This document shows, piece after piece, positions 37,708 to 47,794 of a stretch of 64,000 bases of DNA. The stretch lies in assembly GCA_021775525.1 (NCBI GenBank), contig JAJFHQ010000013.1:30451-94450 (forward strand), read 5' to 3'. Each line of letters begins with the position of its first letter. The first letter of the stretch is position 1. Under the pieces are notes generated by a model. It was not told the origin of the DNA, made no database searches, and saw only the letters and a list, made by a program, of their open reading frames with translations. Both the position numbers and the translations under genes were made by a program. The stretch comes from Hyphomicrobiales bacterium (GTDB lineage Bacteria; Pseudomonadota; Alphaproteobacteria; Rhizobiales; Methyloligellaceae).

Positions 37708-39558
37708 TCATGAGTGGCGCTTTTGCACATAAGAGCCGGGCGCATCTTCGATCACGTTGAGTTTGCCCGAACCGGGTGTGCGAGCCGGTATTTTTTCACC
37801 CGAATGCGATCCCAGCCACTCACTCCAGTCCGGCCACCATGAGCCGGTATGCTCCTTGGCCTTGTCGAGCCAGTGTTGCAATGTGGGTGAGGGGTGCTTT
37901 TTCGATGATGGTTTTTTGCCTGTCCAGTGCATATATTTATTTTTTGCCGGCGGGTTGACCACGCCTGCGATATGTCCTGATCCCGCAAGTACGAAACGAA
38001 CCGGTCCGGAAAACATTTTCGCGCCATTGAAAACCGATTCTGCAGGCGCGATATGATCTTCCCGCGTTGCCAATTCGTAGATCGGGATGTCAATATTATT
38101 GATCTTCAGGAGTTCTCCGCCAAGCTCCATCTCGCCTTTGGAGAATTTGTTCTCATGATAGAATTCGCGCAGATAAAATGCGTGGTTTGCGGCTGGCATC
38201 CGCGTTGAGTCCGAGTTCCAGTAGAGCAGGTCGAAGGGAAATGGATTTTTCCCGAGAAGGTAATTGTTGACTACATAGGGCCAAATCAGATCCCGCGGGC
38301 GAAGCATGTTGAATACGGTCGCCATGCGCGCGCCCTCCAGATACCCGCGCTCGGCCATCATCTCTTCAAGTGCTTTAAGCTGTGCGTCGTCAATGAAGAC
38401 CAGCAAGTCGCCCGCCTTTGAAAAATCGACTTGCGCGGTGAGGAAAGTCGCGCTGGCGATGCGTTTATCGCCCTTTGCGACCATGTAAGCCAGTGTTGCG
38501 GCAAGCAGGGTTCCACCCACGCAATAACCCAGGGTATTGACTTTCTTCTGGCCCGTCGCGTCCTTTATTGCTCCCACAGCCTCAAGAATTCCTTGATGCA
38601 TATAGTCTTCGAAACTTTTGCTTGCGAGCTTGCCGTCAGGATTGACCCAGGAAACCACAAACACCGTAAAGCCCTGTGCCACAGCCCAGGCGATGAAGGA
38701 TTTCTCTGGCACCAGGTCCAGAATGTAGAATTTGTTGATCCAGGGAGGGACGATTAACAGCGGAATATCATAGACAGTCTCGGTCGTGGGCGTGTACTGG
38801 ATCAGTTGTAAAATTTCATTTTGGAATACGACCTTGCCCGGCGTCACGGCGAGATCACGGCCGACCTCGAAGGCTTCCAGATCAGTCTGGCGGATACGTA
38901 ACAGGTCTTTGGACTGGCTTAAATCATCAGCCAGGTGGGCCATACCCTTGACCAGGTTTTCGCCGTTGCTGGCCAGTGTTTCCCGCACAACTTCGGGGTT
39001 GGTCAATGCGAAATTCGATGGGGAAAGTGCGCTGGAAATTTGATTTACGTAAAATTCTGCGCGGCGCTTTGTGTTTTCATCAAGTCCCTCGACATCATCG
39101 ACCATCTCCTCAGCCCATTTGGCTGTCAGCAAATAGGCTTGCTTCCAGAAATCAAAGAATTGCCGTTCGTTCCAATCTGCATCCTTGAAACGGGTATCCC
39201 CTTTTTCAGGCTCCGCGACAGCCTTGACTTCCTCACCAAGAAACCGGCGCACGGAGTGTCCCCATAAATCCGCGTATCCCTGGAGTAACTTGCCTTGCGC
39301 ATTAACAAGTTTGGCGGGCTCGTTGGCCCATTGCCTTGCGACTGTCCCCAGAACCTTCGCGGCTTCTCCCGCTTCGTTCACTGTGCTGTAAGGGCCGGAA
39401 TTCCCGTTTTTCCGGCTCGCTAAACTACCGACGACCTTGCTGCCCTCTTCGAGCAAACGCGCCAGGTTTTTTGCCAGTTCCTGAGGTTCGTTTACGCGGT
39501 AGCTTCCATCATTCTCATTTCCGGCCGAATCATGGTCGTTTTTACTTTTTTCGGACAT
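37708..39558 (-). CDS. phaC: class I poly(3-hydroxyalkanoate) synthase
   Basis: A 616-residue enzyme that polymerises hydroxyacyl-CoA into storage polyester. The lipase-like box GYCVGGTLLA holds the catalytic cysteine near residue 346; the aspartate lies in the region around REDHIAPAES and the histidine in GSGHIAGVVNPP. The N-terminal PhaC_N domain includes RFKDADWNERQFFDFWKQAYL. The first 30 residues are low complexity and variable. It is a single gene, convergent with argC; no phaA, phaB or phasin gene is in the window. Confidence 0.95.
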   Translation of the reverse strand: MSEKSKNDHDSAGNENDGSYRVNEPQELAKNLARLLEEGSKVVGSLASRKNGNSGPYSTVNEAGEAAKVLGTVARQWANEPAKLVNAQGKLLQGYADLWGHSVRRFLGEEVKAVAEPEKGDTRFKDADWNERQFFDFWKQAYLLTAKWAEEMVDDVEGLDENTKRRAEFYVNQISSALSPSNFALTNPEVVRETLASNGENLVKGMAHLADDLSQSKDLLRIRQTDLEAFEVGRDLAVTPGKVVFQNEILQLIQYTPTTETVYDIPLLIVPPWINKFYILDLVPEKSFIAWAVAQGFTVFVVSWVNPDGKLASKSFEDYMHQGILEAVGAIKDATGQKKVNTLGYCVGGTLLAATLAYMVAKGDKRIASATFLTAQVDFSKAGDLLVFIDDAQLKALEEMMAERGYLEGARMATVFNMLRPRDLIWPYVVNNYLLGKNPFPFDLLYWNSDSTRMPAANHAFYLREFYHENKFSKGEMELGGELLKINNIDIPIYELATREDHIAPAESVFNGAKMFSGPVRFVLAGSGHIAGVVNPPAKNKYMHWTGKKPSSKKHPSPTLQHWLDKAKEHTGSWWPDWSEWLGSHSGEKIPARTPGSGKLNVIEDAPGSYVQKRHS

Positions 39559-39750
39559 ACAGACGCCCCAAGTTTCATCTATTTTTAAGTTTAGGCATGC
39601 TTAGCTGAAAACTGCAATTCATGTCTGTGATCGTGATAAATTCATATTGGCACGGTTTAGAGTATAATGCAGTTGTGCTATGAAACTCGTCACTGAATGG
39701 CATCTAGCATCAGTTTGCGTATCACTTGATCCTGATAATAACGGCGAACC

Positions 39751-39987
39751 ATGATGCAAATATTCCGTCGATTTATGATTTGTCTCGGCTTGCTCGGTAT
39801 CTGTACCATGGTGGCAGGGTGTGCTGTTGAATCTATACCTTACCCGCGCCTTTCCTCGGTGAAGAAAATCAAGAACAAGATTCTCTCCCGCGAGGAGCAG
39901 GATGAGGTAATTCGCACCCTGACGGCTGAGCAGGAGCAGCACCAGACGTCTGCTATTCGTGAGATTGAAAAACAAAAACAGCCCTAA
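39751..39987 (+). CDS. small lipoprotein of unknown function
   Basis: A 78-residue protein. A basic start (QIFRRF) and a hydrophobic stretch end at MVAGC, a good lipobox with the cysteine near residue 24. The mature part is about 55 residues: a short neutral piece, then a charged helix, SREEQDEVIRTLTAEQEQHQT, rich in E, Q and K. I do not recognise a domain. It lies between divergent phaC and the aminotransferase gene. Confidence 0.7.
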   Translation: MMQIFRRFMICLGLLGICTMVAGCAVESIPYPRLSSVKKIKNKILSREEQDEVIRTLTAEQEQHQTSAIREIEKQKQP

Positions 39988-40141
39988 GCAGGCGCAACCG
40001 CGCGCTCACATCACGAACCGGCTTGATCCGTCATGAGACCATGTTTCTCTTGATGAATTTCGCGATTCCCGTCTTAACTCATCGCAACTTACCCTGATCT
40101 AGGTCCGGGGCAGGAACAATGATGGAAATTGGAAACGGATT

Positions 40142-41371
40142 GTGCAGGATTTTCATCGGATAAAACGCCTACCACCTTACGTTTTTGAGGAAGTAAACCG
40201 CCTCAAGGCGGAAGCGCGTGCGCGTGGTGATGACATCATCGACTTCGGCATGGGAAATCCGGACATGCCAACCCCGTCTCATATTGTCGAGAAACTTGTT
40301 GAGACGGTCACTAAGCCGCGCACCAACCGATATTCCTCCTCGCGCGGCATCCCGGGCCTGCGCCGGGCCCAGGCAGCGTATTATGAAAATCGATTTGGCG
40401 TAAAGCTAGACCCTGAAACGCAAATTGTTGCCACGCTGGGCTCCAAGGAGGGGTTTGCCAACATGGCGCAAGCCATAACAGCTCCTGGTGATCTTGTGCT
40501 GGCACCAAACCCGACCTATCCCATCCACGAATTCGGCTTCATTATTTCAGGCGGCACTATCCGCCATATCCCTGTCAGCACTGATGATGAATTTTTGCGC
40601 CGAATAGATCAGGCTGTTCGCCATTCGATTCCCAAACCCATTGCCCTGGTGCTTAATTTTCCAGCCAATCCAACAGCCCTGGTCGCTGATCACGATTTCT
40701 ATTCAGAGATCGTGACCTATGCGAAGCGAAATGATCTCATTCTGCTCAGCGATGTGGCCTATGCTGAAATCTACTATGACGGCAAACCGCCACCCTCGAT
40801 ATTGCAAGTGCCTGGTGCTATTGATGTGTCAGTAGAATTCAGTTCGCTTTCCAAGACATATGCAATGCCGGGCTGGCGCATGGGATTTGCCGTTGGAAAT
40901 GAAAGACTTATCGGTGCGTTGGCAAGAGTCAAATCCTACCTGGATTATGGGGCGTTCACGCCAATACAGGTGGCGGCGGCGGCGGCACTCAATGGTCCAC
41001 AGGATTGCGTGGAGGAGATTCGGTCCATATACCAGGCACGCCGCGATTGCCTGGTAGATTCGCTTGAACGGGCTGGCTGGACCATACCGGCCCCGGCCGC
41101 GACAATGTTCGCCTGGGTACCCATACCCGAAAAATATACCGAGATAGGGTCTCTGGAATTTTCCAAACTTCTTCTTGAAAAAGCACATGTGGCAGTATCC
41201 CCTGGGATCGGTTTTGGCGAATATGGAGAGGGCTATGTGCGCATCGCCCTTGTTGAGAATGAGCAGCGAATTCGACAGGCGGCCCGCAGCATCAAAAAAT
41301 TCCTCTCGGAACCGGTGGAGATGATGCATAACGTCATACCCATTGCATCATCTGATAATCGGACGCACTAA
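40142..41371 (+). CDS. PLP-dependent aminotransferase (class I/II; AlaC/DapL-like)
   Basis: A 409-residue fold-type I aminotransferase starting at GTG. Marks are IDFGMGNPDMPTP, YSSSRGIPGLRRA, the NPTYPIHEF loop, and the PLP lysine in SSLSKTYAMPGWRMGF. Similar proteins directly upstream of hom are often annotated as LL-diaminopimelate or alanine aminotransferase; the substrate cannot be fixed by eye. It lies 9 bases before hom, so a role in aspartate-family or alanine amino acids is plausible. Confidence 0.88.
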   Translation: MQDFHRIKRLPPYVFEEVNRLKAEARARGDDIIDFGMGNPDMPTPSHIVEKLVETVTKPRTNRYSSSRGIPGLRRAQAAYYENRFGVKLDPETQIVATLGSKEGFANMAQAITAPGDLVLAPNPTYPIHEFGFIISGGTIRHIPVSTDDEFLRRIDQAVRHSIPKPIALVLNFPANPTALVADHDFYSEIVTYAKRNDLILLSDVAYAEIYYDGKPPPSILQVPGAIDVSVEFSSLSKTYAMPGWRMGFAVGNERLIGALARVKSYLDYGAFTPIQVAAAAALNGPQDCVEEIRSIYQARRDCLVDSLERAGWTIPAPAATMFAWVPIPEKYTEIGSLEFSKLLLEKAHVAVSPGIGFGEYGEGYVRIALVENEQRIRQAARSIKKFLSEPVEMMHNVIPIASSDNRTH

Positions 41372-41380
41372 TCTCGCATC

Positions 41381-42706
41381 ATGGCAGAAGCTCTTAAACT
41401 TGGCATTGCCGGCGTTGGCACGGTCGGAGGTGGTGTGCTCCAGCTTATCGACAAGCACAGTGACAAATTTTCGGCCCGTGCAGGTCGTTCGCTAGAAGTC
41501 CGCGCTGTCTCGGCGCGTGACCGGAATAAAAAACGCAGTGCCGATATATCTTCTTACAAATGGTTCGACGACCCTGTGGCGCTTGCCACATCTGACGATA
41601 TTGATGTGTTCGTCGAATTGATCGGAGGTGAGGAGGGGGTCGCTAAAGACTCAATAGAAGCGGCTCTCAAGGCGGGCAAACATGTGGTTACCGCCAATAA
41701 AGCGCTTCTCGCTCATCATGGTATGGCTCTGGCTCATCTGGCGGATGAACAAGAAGTGGCGCTTAATTTCGAAGCGGCGGTTGCAGGTGCAATTCCCGCT
41801 ATTAAGACCATACAGGAAAGCCTGATCGCCAACGATATTACGCGTGTTTACGGGATTATGAACGGCACCTGTAATTACATCCTCACACGGATGGAGAAAG
41901 AAGGCCGTTCTTTTGACGAGGTTTTACAGGACGCTCAGGATGCAGGATATGCCGAGGCAGATCCCGCATTCGATATTGGCGGCTACGATACAGCACATAA
42001 ACTCGCGATCCTGACCACCATGGCATTTGGTGTGGAGACTTCACTTGATGCAATTTATGTAGAAGGTATCGAGTCCATCACGGTGGCTGATATTGAGGCG
42101 GCTGACGAGCTTGGCTACCGGATTAAACTGCTCGGCGTTGCGCTGCAGACAGAGGCTGGGATCGAGCAGCGGGTGCATCCCACTATGGTGCCCAAGAATA
42201 CGGCCCTTGCAGGAGTGGATGGCGTAACCAATTGCGTCGCCTTCGACGGCGATTTTATCGGTGATCTCGTATTGATCGGTGCCGGCGCCGGCGCCAGTCC
42301 AACCGCCTCTTCTGTGGTGAGTGACATCCTCGACATCGCCAAGGGTATAATTCCACCGACTTTTGCATGGCGCACTGAAGACCTCTTGCCATACAAGCGC
42401 GCTCCCATGAAGGCCCATGAGGGTGGCTACTATATCCGCCTTTCCTTATACGACAGACCTGGCGCCTTTGCCGCCATTGCAACAAGCATGGCTGAAGTAG
42501 GCATATCGCTAGAAAGCATTGTGCAACGGCTTCCGGAATCCACAATGCCTGGCCTGGATGCACTCCCCCGTGATGGCGGTCCGGTTCCGGTGGTTATGAT
42601 CACTCACAGGACGACCGAGGCATCAGTCCGCAAGGCACTGCAGGCAATCGAAAAAAACGGTAATGTGGAAGAGACACCACAGATGATACGTATTATTAAA
42701 TTATAG
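41381..42706 (+). CDS. hom: homoserine dehydrogenase
   Basis: A 441-residue NAD(P)H enzyme that reduces aspartate semialdehyde to homoserine, the branch point to threonine and methionine. The nucleotide-binding GVGTVGGGVLQLI is at the N-terminus; KHVVTANKALLAHHG and YGIMNGTCNYILTRM follow, with GYAEADPAFDIGGYDTAHKLAIL in the catalytic domain. A C-terminal ACT domain (about 350-441) suggests feedback control. glpX follows after 15 bases. metY and metC in this window work downstream of it. Confidence 0.96.
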   Translation: MAEALKLGIAGVGTVGGGVLQLIDKHSDKFSARAGRSLEVRAVSARDRNKKRSADISSYKWFDDPVALATSDDIDVFVELIGGEEGVAKDSIEAALKAGKHVVTANKALLAHHGMALAHLADEQEVALNFEAAVAGAIPAIKTIQESLIANDITRVYGIMNGTCNYILTRMEKEGRSFDEVLQDAQDAGYAEADPAFDIGGYDTAHKLAILTTMAFGVETSLDAIYVEGIESITVADIEAADELGYRIKLLGVALQTEAGIEQRVHPTMVPKNTALAGVDGVTNCVAFDGDFIGDLVLIGAGAGASPTASSVVSDILDIAKGIIPPTFAWRTEDLLPYKRAPMKAHEGGYYIRLSLYDRPGAFAAIATSMAEVGISLESIVQRLPESTMPGLDALPRDGGPVPVVMITHRTTEASVRKALQAIEKNGNVEETPQMIRIIKL

Positions 42707-42721
42707 GCTGCGGGAATAATC

Positions 42722-43714
42722 ATGGCTAAAAACAACACTGATGATTCCGGCCTGAGCCGGATGCTAACTCTCGAAATAGCACGGGTCACCGAAGCAGCCG
42801 CTGTAGCGGCAGCCAAATTGCGGGGGCACGGCGACGAAGTGGCCGCCGACCAGGCCGCGGTGGACGCTATGCGCACAGAACTGAATCGGCTTCCTATAAA
42901 AGGCCGCATCGTCATTGGTGAAGGTGAACGTGACGAAGCACCGATGCTCTATGTCGGTGAAGAGGTGGGGCTTGGAGAAGGCCCTCAAGTGGACATTGCC
43001 GTGGACCCTCTCGAAGGCACAACGATCTGCGCCAAGGCAGAGCCCAACGCCCTGGCCGTGGTGGCATTTGCAGAACATGACAGCTTGCTTTATGCGCCCG
43101 ATATTTACATGGACAAAATTGCGATTGGCCCAGGTTTTAAGCCGGGCATAGTCGACCTCGACGCAACACCGAAGGAAAACCTGCAAGCCCTGGCCAAGGC
43201 CAAGGGTGTTCCGGTTGAGGAGATCACAGCCTGTATTCTCGACCGACCCAGACACGCCAAGCTGATTGGAGATGTGCGGGCAACGGGTGCTGCAATTCGG
43301 TTGATAGGTGATGGCGACATTGCCGGTGTCATTCACACGGCTAATGCGGAGGAAACCGGCATCGATATTTACATGGGTATTGGCGGCGCGCCTGAGGGTG
43401 TTCTGGCAGCTGGCGCCTTGCGGTGCATCGGTGGACAGATACAGGCACGGCTCCACGCCTTGAGCGACCATCATCGCGAACGGGTTGCGGAAATTGGCAT
43501 CGAGGACATTGACCGCAAATATAACATGGAAGATTTGTCCTCCGGTGACGTCATTTTTGCCGCCACTGGCGTCACCAGCGGTTCAATGCTGCAAGGAGTA
43601 CGGTTCAAGCCAAGTGGCATTGAAACCGAGACGGTTATCATGCGCGCCAAAACACGCACCGTAAGGTGGATCAGAACGATGCACGGGCAATCCAGGGTTA
43701 GTGGTATTTCGTAA
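42722..43714 (+). CDS. glpX: class II fructose-1,6-bisphosphatase
   Basis: A 330-residue lithium-sensitive phosphatase family member. The metal site segments are GRIVIGEGERDEAPMLYVGEEVG and VDPLEGTTICAKAEPNALAVVAF; IGGAPEGVLAAGALRC is also diagnostic. It carries out the committed step of gluconeogenesis. It is closely spaced after hom and 30 bases before recJ, all on the plus strand; this hom-glpX-recJ order is seen across alphaproteobacteria. Confidence 0.95.
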   Translation: MAKNNTDDSGLSRMLTLEIARVTEAAAVAAAKLRGHGDEVAADQAAVDAMRTELNRLPIKGRIVIGEGERDEAPMLYVGEEVGLGEGPQVDIAVDPLEGTTICAKAEPNALAVVAFAEHDSLLYAPDIYMDKIAIGPGFKPGIVDLDATPKENLQALAKAKGVPVEEITACILDRPRHAKLIGDVRATGAAIRLIGDGDIAGVIHTANAEETGIDIYMGIGGAPEGVLAAGALRCIGGQIQARLHALSDHHRERVAEIGIEDIDRKYNMEDLSSGDVIFAATGVTSGSMLQGVRFKPSGIETETVIMRAKTRTVRWIRTMHGQSRVSGIS

Positions 43715-43744
43715 GGACTGTCGTGAAATATGGATTGAGGCCTT

Positions 43745-45574
43745 GTGACAGCCTTGGGATCTCGAAGTTTCGAAACTGATGAACGACAGCCGGCTTTTCT
43801 GCAGGTGCAGCACTCTGCACGCAACCTGCGATGGGTTGAGCGACTAAGCCCCTCTGACGAAAATATTGCCATCAGCATCGCCCAGGAACACGGTGTTCCA
43901 GAAATCCTGGCGCGGATTCTTGCCTCCCGTGGCGCCGCGCGGGAGACCCTCAGTGATTATCTGAACCCGACCCTCAAAGCCCTCATGCCTGACCCCTCGA
44001 CCTTGCAGGACATGGATCTGGCAGCCGATCGGTTTGCCAATGCAATCCGTAACAAGGAACCTGTTGCAATCTTCGGGGACTATGATGTTGACGGCGCGTC
44101 CAGTGTGGCACTCATCCGCAGGTTTTTATTTGCTCACGGACTTGACGCACAATTCTACATTCCTGACCGGACCCTTGAGGGATACGGGCCAAGTGTAACC
44201 GCATTTGAGCAACTCGTTTCGGATGGCGCCAAACTCATTCTCACGGTTGATTGCGGCACCATGTCTTATGAACCACTCGCCCACGTCAACGCGATGGGCG
44301 CAGATGTTATAGTTCTCGATCATCACCAGGCCGAAGAGCAATTGCCTGAAGCCTTCGCCGTGGTCAATCCAAACCGAATGGATGATGTGTCGGGGCAAGG
44401 TCATCTCGCTGCAGCCGGGGTTGTCTACCTGTTTCTGGTTGCAGTCACGAGACAGTTGCGGCGCGAGGCGTTTTACGAAAAGGAAATTACCCAACCTGAC
44501 CTCATGGAATTACTCGATATGGTGGCGCTGGCTACTGTTTGCGATGTGGTGCCATTAAAAGGCCTTAACCGGGCGTTCGTATTTCGCGGATTGGAAATTA
44601 TGCGACGGCGCCAGAATCTTGGCCTGCGCGTGCTGGTGGACTCGGCCGGGCTTACATCCGCGCCGACGCCATATCATCTGGGGTTTGTGCTCGGCCCGCG
44701 ACTGAATGCCGGGGGGCGCATCGGCCGCGCTGATCTGGCCGCACAATTGCTGACGTGCGATAACGAGCCCCGGGCAATCGAAATCTCAACCACGCTTGAA
44801 CATCTCAACGCTGAACGACGGGCCATGCAGAGCGCCTTGCAGGAAGAAGCACTTTCCCAGGCTGATGCGACCTTTCAGTCCCGTCCTGATGCAGCTCTTG
44901 CAATTGCGCAAGGAGCAGACTGGCACAAGGGTCTGATCGGTCTTGTTGCTGCGAGGCTGACGGAGCGATTCGCAACTCCATCTTTGGCTATTTCCTGGGA
45001 TAAAGAGGAAAGCGGCACAGGCTCGGCGCGTTCCATTCAAGGTGCGGATATAGGCGCAGCCATTCGAAGTGCTTTGGATGCCGGATTGCTGCTGCGCGGC
45101 GGCGGGCACGCCATGGCCGCCGGATTTTCACTGGCCAGGAAACATGCCGATGCATTTTTTAAACATGTTGAGGAAGCCGTGCAGGCAAATGTCATTCACG
45201 CAGGTGTTGATGCACATCTGAATATTGATGGGGCTTTGATGGCCTCCAGCGCAACCATGGACCTCATGGCCGAACTGGATAAAGCCGGTCCATATGGTGC
45301 GGGTAACCCGCAACCTCGATTTGTTTTTCCCGCTCACCGGTGCAAATTCGCAAAAGTTGTAGGTGAACGTCACGTACGCTGTTCACTCGCATCAAGTGAT
45401 GGCGCGCACATGAATGCTATCGCATTTAACGCTGCGGAAACGGGGGTTGGTAAGCTACTGCTTGAGTCCAGCGGATTGCCGCTTCACGTAGCCGGTCATT
45501 TGCGCAGAAGCGACTGGGGAGGGCGTCAGAAAATAGAGTTGCATATCGAGGATGTAGCGGACCCGCGTATTTGA
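43745..45574 (+). CDS. recJ: single-stranded-DNA-specific exonuclease RecJ
   Basis: A 609-residue 5'-3' exonuclease. The DHH domain motifs appear in order: FGDYDVDGASSVALI, LTVDCGT, VLDHHQAEEQLP and VNPNR; the DHHA1 domain has LLRGGGHAMAAGFSL, and a C-terminal OB-like domain ends the protein. It acts in RecF-type recombination and mismatch repair. The start is GTG at 43745. A tRNA-Glu gene follows 66 bases later. Confidence 0.95.
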   Translation: MTALGSRSFETDERQPAFLQVQHSARNLRWVERLSPSDENIAISIAQEHGVPEILARILASRGAARETLSDYLNPTLKALMPDPSTLQDMDLAADRFANAIRNKEPVAIFGDYDVDGASSVALIRRFLFAHGLDAQFYIPDRTLEGYGPSVTAFEQLVSDGAKLILTVDCGTMSYEPLAHVNAMGADVIVLDHHQAEEQLPEAFAVVNPNRMDDVSGQGHLAAAGVVYLFLVAVTRQLRREAFYEKEITQPDLMELLDMVALATVCDVVPLKGLNRAFVFRGLEIMRRRQNLGLRVLVDSAGLTSAPTPYHLGFVLGPRLNAGGRIGRADLAAQLLTCDNEPRAIEISTTLEHLNAERRAMQSALQEEALSQADATFQSRPDAALAIAQGADWHKGLIGLVAARLTERFATPSLAISWDKEESGTGSARSIQGADIGAAIRSALDAGLLLRGGGHAMAAGFSLARKHADAFFKHVEEAVQANVIHAGVDAHLNIDGALMASSATMDLMAELDKAGPYGAGNPQPRFVFPAHRCKFAKVVGERHVRCSLASSDGAHMNAIAFNAAETGVGKLLLESSGLPLHVAGHLRRSDWGGRQKIELHIEDVADPRI

Positions 45575-45640
45575 GTGGCAGAGGTTCACTACATAGTCTT
45601 GTCAGGCTCGCCAATCCCATTTATATGAGCCGGTGTCTGC

Positions 45641-45715
45641 GCCCCCTTCGTCTATCGGTTAGGACGCCAGGTTTTCAACCTGGAAAGAGGAGTTCGATTC
45701 TCCTAGGGGGTGCCA
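45641..45715 (+). tRNA. tRNA-Glu (anticodon TTC)
   Basis: The acceptor stem GCCCCCT pairs with AGGGGGT. The anticodon arm CCAGG-TTTTCAA-CCTGG carries TTC, and the T arm AGGAG-TTCGATT-CTCCT is intact. CCA is encoded at 45713-45715. Confidence 0.97.
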
Positions 45716-45775
45716 CTTCACCGTTGTTTCAATGATGGTCCACCCAATTCCGATATTCAGCTTATTATAGAGCCC

Positions 45776-46195
45776 TTACCACTTCCCGCTATTCTCCATA
45801 GACAACCAAGGTTCCTTCTTGGGCAAAGGCTCACCTTTCTGCAGCAACTCAACCGAAATATTGTCTGGCGATCTCACAAACGCCATCCGGCCATCTCGAG
45901 GCGGACGGTTGATTGTCACACCAGCCGCTATCAACCTTTCACACAGGGCATAAATGTCATCGACCTGGTAGGCGAGGTGGCCAAAATTTCGCCCCTCGTC
46001 ATATTCTTCTGGGTCCCAGTTATAGGTCAGTTCCACCTGCGCCTGTTCGTCTCCAGGCCCGGCTAAAAATATAAGTGTGTAGCGACCAGCCTCATCCTCA
46101 CGGCGGCGCAATTCATTCAGCCCTAGGGCGTTGCAATAAAAATCCAGTGATTTCTCCACGTCGCTCACGCGGACCATTGTATGAAGATATTTCAT
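45776..46195 (-). CDS. gloA: VOC family protein, glyoxalase I-like
   Basis: A 139-residue protein with two betaalphabetabetabeta modules: HTMVRVSDVEKSLDFYCNALG at the start and FGHLAYQVDDIYALCERL in the middle, with metal-ligand candidates in HTMVRV, AQVELTYNW, GHLAYQV and ISVELLQ. This fits lactoylglutathione lyase, which detoxifies methylglyoxal with glutathione. The C-terminal tail (PKKEPWLSMENSGKW) is lysine- and tryptophan-bearing. It is a single gene. Confidence 0.88.
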   Translation of the reverse strand: MKYLHTMVRVSDVEKSLDFYCNALGLNELRRREDEAGRYTLIFLAGPGDEQAQVELTYNWDPEEYDEGRNFGHLAYQVDDIYALCERLIAAGVTINRPPRDGRMAFVRSPDNISVELLQKGEPLPKKEPWLSMENSGKW

Positions 46196-46680
46196 ATGTC
46201 AGTTCCGTCTCTCGCTACATTCATCCCAAAAACAAGTTCATACATTTCCAATACGCTCATTGGCATTAGAAATCACCTGCCAACAAGACTTGAAAAAGAG
46301 CCTCACACCCAATCCCGAATCAGGTTTCCAGTAAATCTAGACCCTTTTGCACATGTGATTCGCGCTTGAACTGGGGAAAAGTCCCATCATTCCGTGACCA
46401 AATTGCAACAGGGCCGAGACACATATTCACGGAATATGTTTTTCCCCAGCATCTCGTCAGCGTGTGAACAAATCCAATTCCCCGGGAATATCATGAGCTT
46501 CCGTTATCCGGATACGAGATTGCATGTAATTGGGCTCTCCTGTCAGGCTAATAAGTGGCAATTTAGTACTGGCCTCGTTTTGCGTGAGTGGTATTTTTGA
46601 TCCAAGAGGGTAGGCGTCAGGCGGGTAAATTATCCAAGCTGGCTTGAGCGTCATTGTTAGGTGCAGCGGGGGTTTGCGGC
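46196..46680. other. 485-base intergenic region without a convincing gene
   Basis: The stretch lies between divergent gloA and the cold-shock gene. The short open frames in it have no recognisable product or ribosome-binding site. It may hold a long 5' leader for the cold-shock mRNA, which is common in that family, but no definite structure or promoter was identified by eye. Confidence 0.4.
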
Positions 46681-47268
46681 ATGGGGGGCAAAGGCTCGCC
46701 ATTTATTGAAGATGTCTCGCAACTCGATGAAGCAGTCGAAGATGCTTCTGCGGATGTCATTGAAATTTCCGGCGCCATTAAATGGTTCGACGCGGCTAAA
46801 GGCTATGGATTCATCGTTCCTGACAATGGAATGGCGGATATCCTTTTGCATGTGACCGTTTTACGTCGCGATGGCCATCAGACAGCCTATGAGGGCGCGC
46901 GGGTTGTGTGTCAGGTGCTACGCCAATCCAAGGGTTTACAGGCTTTCCGCATCCTTGAAATGGATGACACTACCGCTATTCATCCTTCCCAGCTGCCGCA
47001 ACGCACCCATGTCCAAATCACACCCGAAAGCGATTATGAAGCCGCCGAGGTCAAGTGGTTTAACAAGATTCGCGGTTACGGATTTTTGACGCGCGGTGCC
47101 GGAACCGAAGATATTTTTGTGCACATGGAAACATTGCGCAGGTTCGGCTTCGCGGAACTGCGTCCCGGGCAGCGTGTCTTGGTGCGTTATGGCAATGGTC
47201 CCAAGGGCCTCATGGCGGCCGAGCTTAAGCCAGATACGGCCACGACGTTGCCCGAAGGCGACAACTAA
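46681..47268 (+). CDS. double cold-shock-domain protein
   Basis: About 195 residues with two cold-shock domains. The first (about 35-100) has [19 protein letters not shown], the second (about 125-190) has [17 protein letters not shown] and [10 protein letters not shown]; both keep the RNA-binding aromatic residues, although the first has ILLHVTVL in place of DIFVH. Two-domain forms are usual in alphaproteobacteria. ATG 46681 is preferred, with a purine-rich GCGGGGG upstream; the frame could extend to 46654. The DUF192 gene follows after 25 bases. Confidence 0.9.
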   Translation: MGGKGSPFIEDVSQLDEAVEDASADVIEISGAIKWFDAAKGYGFIVPDNGMADILLHVTVLRRDGHQTAYEGARVVCQVLRQSKGLQAFRILEMDDTTAIHPSQLPQRTHVQITPESDYEAAEVKWFNKIRGYGFLTRGAGTEDIFVHMETLRRFGFAELRPGQRVLVRYGNGPKGLMAAELKPDTATTLPEGDN

Positions 47269-47293
47269 CTTCACCGATGCGGTCGCACGCACC

Positions 47294-47794
47294 GTGAAAA
47301 CCCTCATCCAGCTTTGCCGACTCACCCTTGCAAATATCGCAACGCTTTTTGTTGTGCTCTTGATGGTGACCGGGACCGCGCGGAGTATTTGCGCCCAGGA
47401 AACGCAAAAGCGTGACCCCCTGGAGCTGATCACCTCGACCGGGAAGCACAAATTCGAAGTTGAGATCGCGTCCACACGCGACCAGCAATCGCGTGGCTTG
47501 ATGTTTCGCCGCTCAATGGAGCCGCACCACGGCATGTTGTTCATTTACAAGGAGGTGCAATATGTCTCCATGTGGATGCGCAATACGTACATCTCGCTAG
47601 ATATGGTTTTTATTCTCCCGAACGGGAAAGTTCACAGGATAGAGGCTTCAACCGAGCCCTTGTCGGAACGCATTATCGAATCGGGAAACAGGATACTCGC
47701 AGTGCTCGAGCTCATTGGTGGCACCGCTGCAAAAATAAATTTGAAGCCAGGTGATATGGTACGACACCCCGTATTCAAACTTGGCAAAAACTGA
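47294..47794 (+). CDS. DUF192 family exported protein
   Basis: A 166-residue protein starting at GTG 47294. The N-terminus has a hydrophobic signal-like segment ([18 protein letters not shown]) ending near ICAQE. The DUF192 core is [35 protein letters not shown] and a [14 protein letters not shown] loop. The function is unknown. No good ribosome-binding site is visible, but no better start exists. It follows the cold-shock gene, an arrangement common in Hyphomicrobiales. Confidence 0.87.
   Translation: MKTLIQLCRLTLANIATLFVVLLMVTGTARSICAQETQKRDPLELITSTGKHKFEVEIASTRDQQSRGLMFRRSMEPHHGMLFIYKEVQYVSMWMRNTYISLDMVFILPNGKVHRIEASTEPLSERIIESGNRILAVLELIGGTAAKINLKPGDMVRHPVFKLGKN

Noticed and set aside
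42764..43474. Antisense frame of 236 codons opposite glpX
   Set aside because: glpX is an intact conserved gene on the other strand and the antisense product has no recognisable domain.
45981..46600. Short open frames around and after gloA on the plus strand
   Set aside because: They have no ribosome-binding sites, no recognisable domains and partly lie antisense to gloA.
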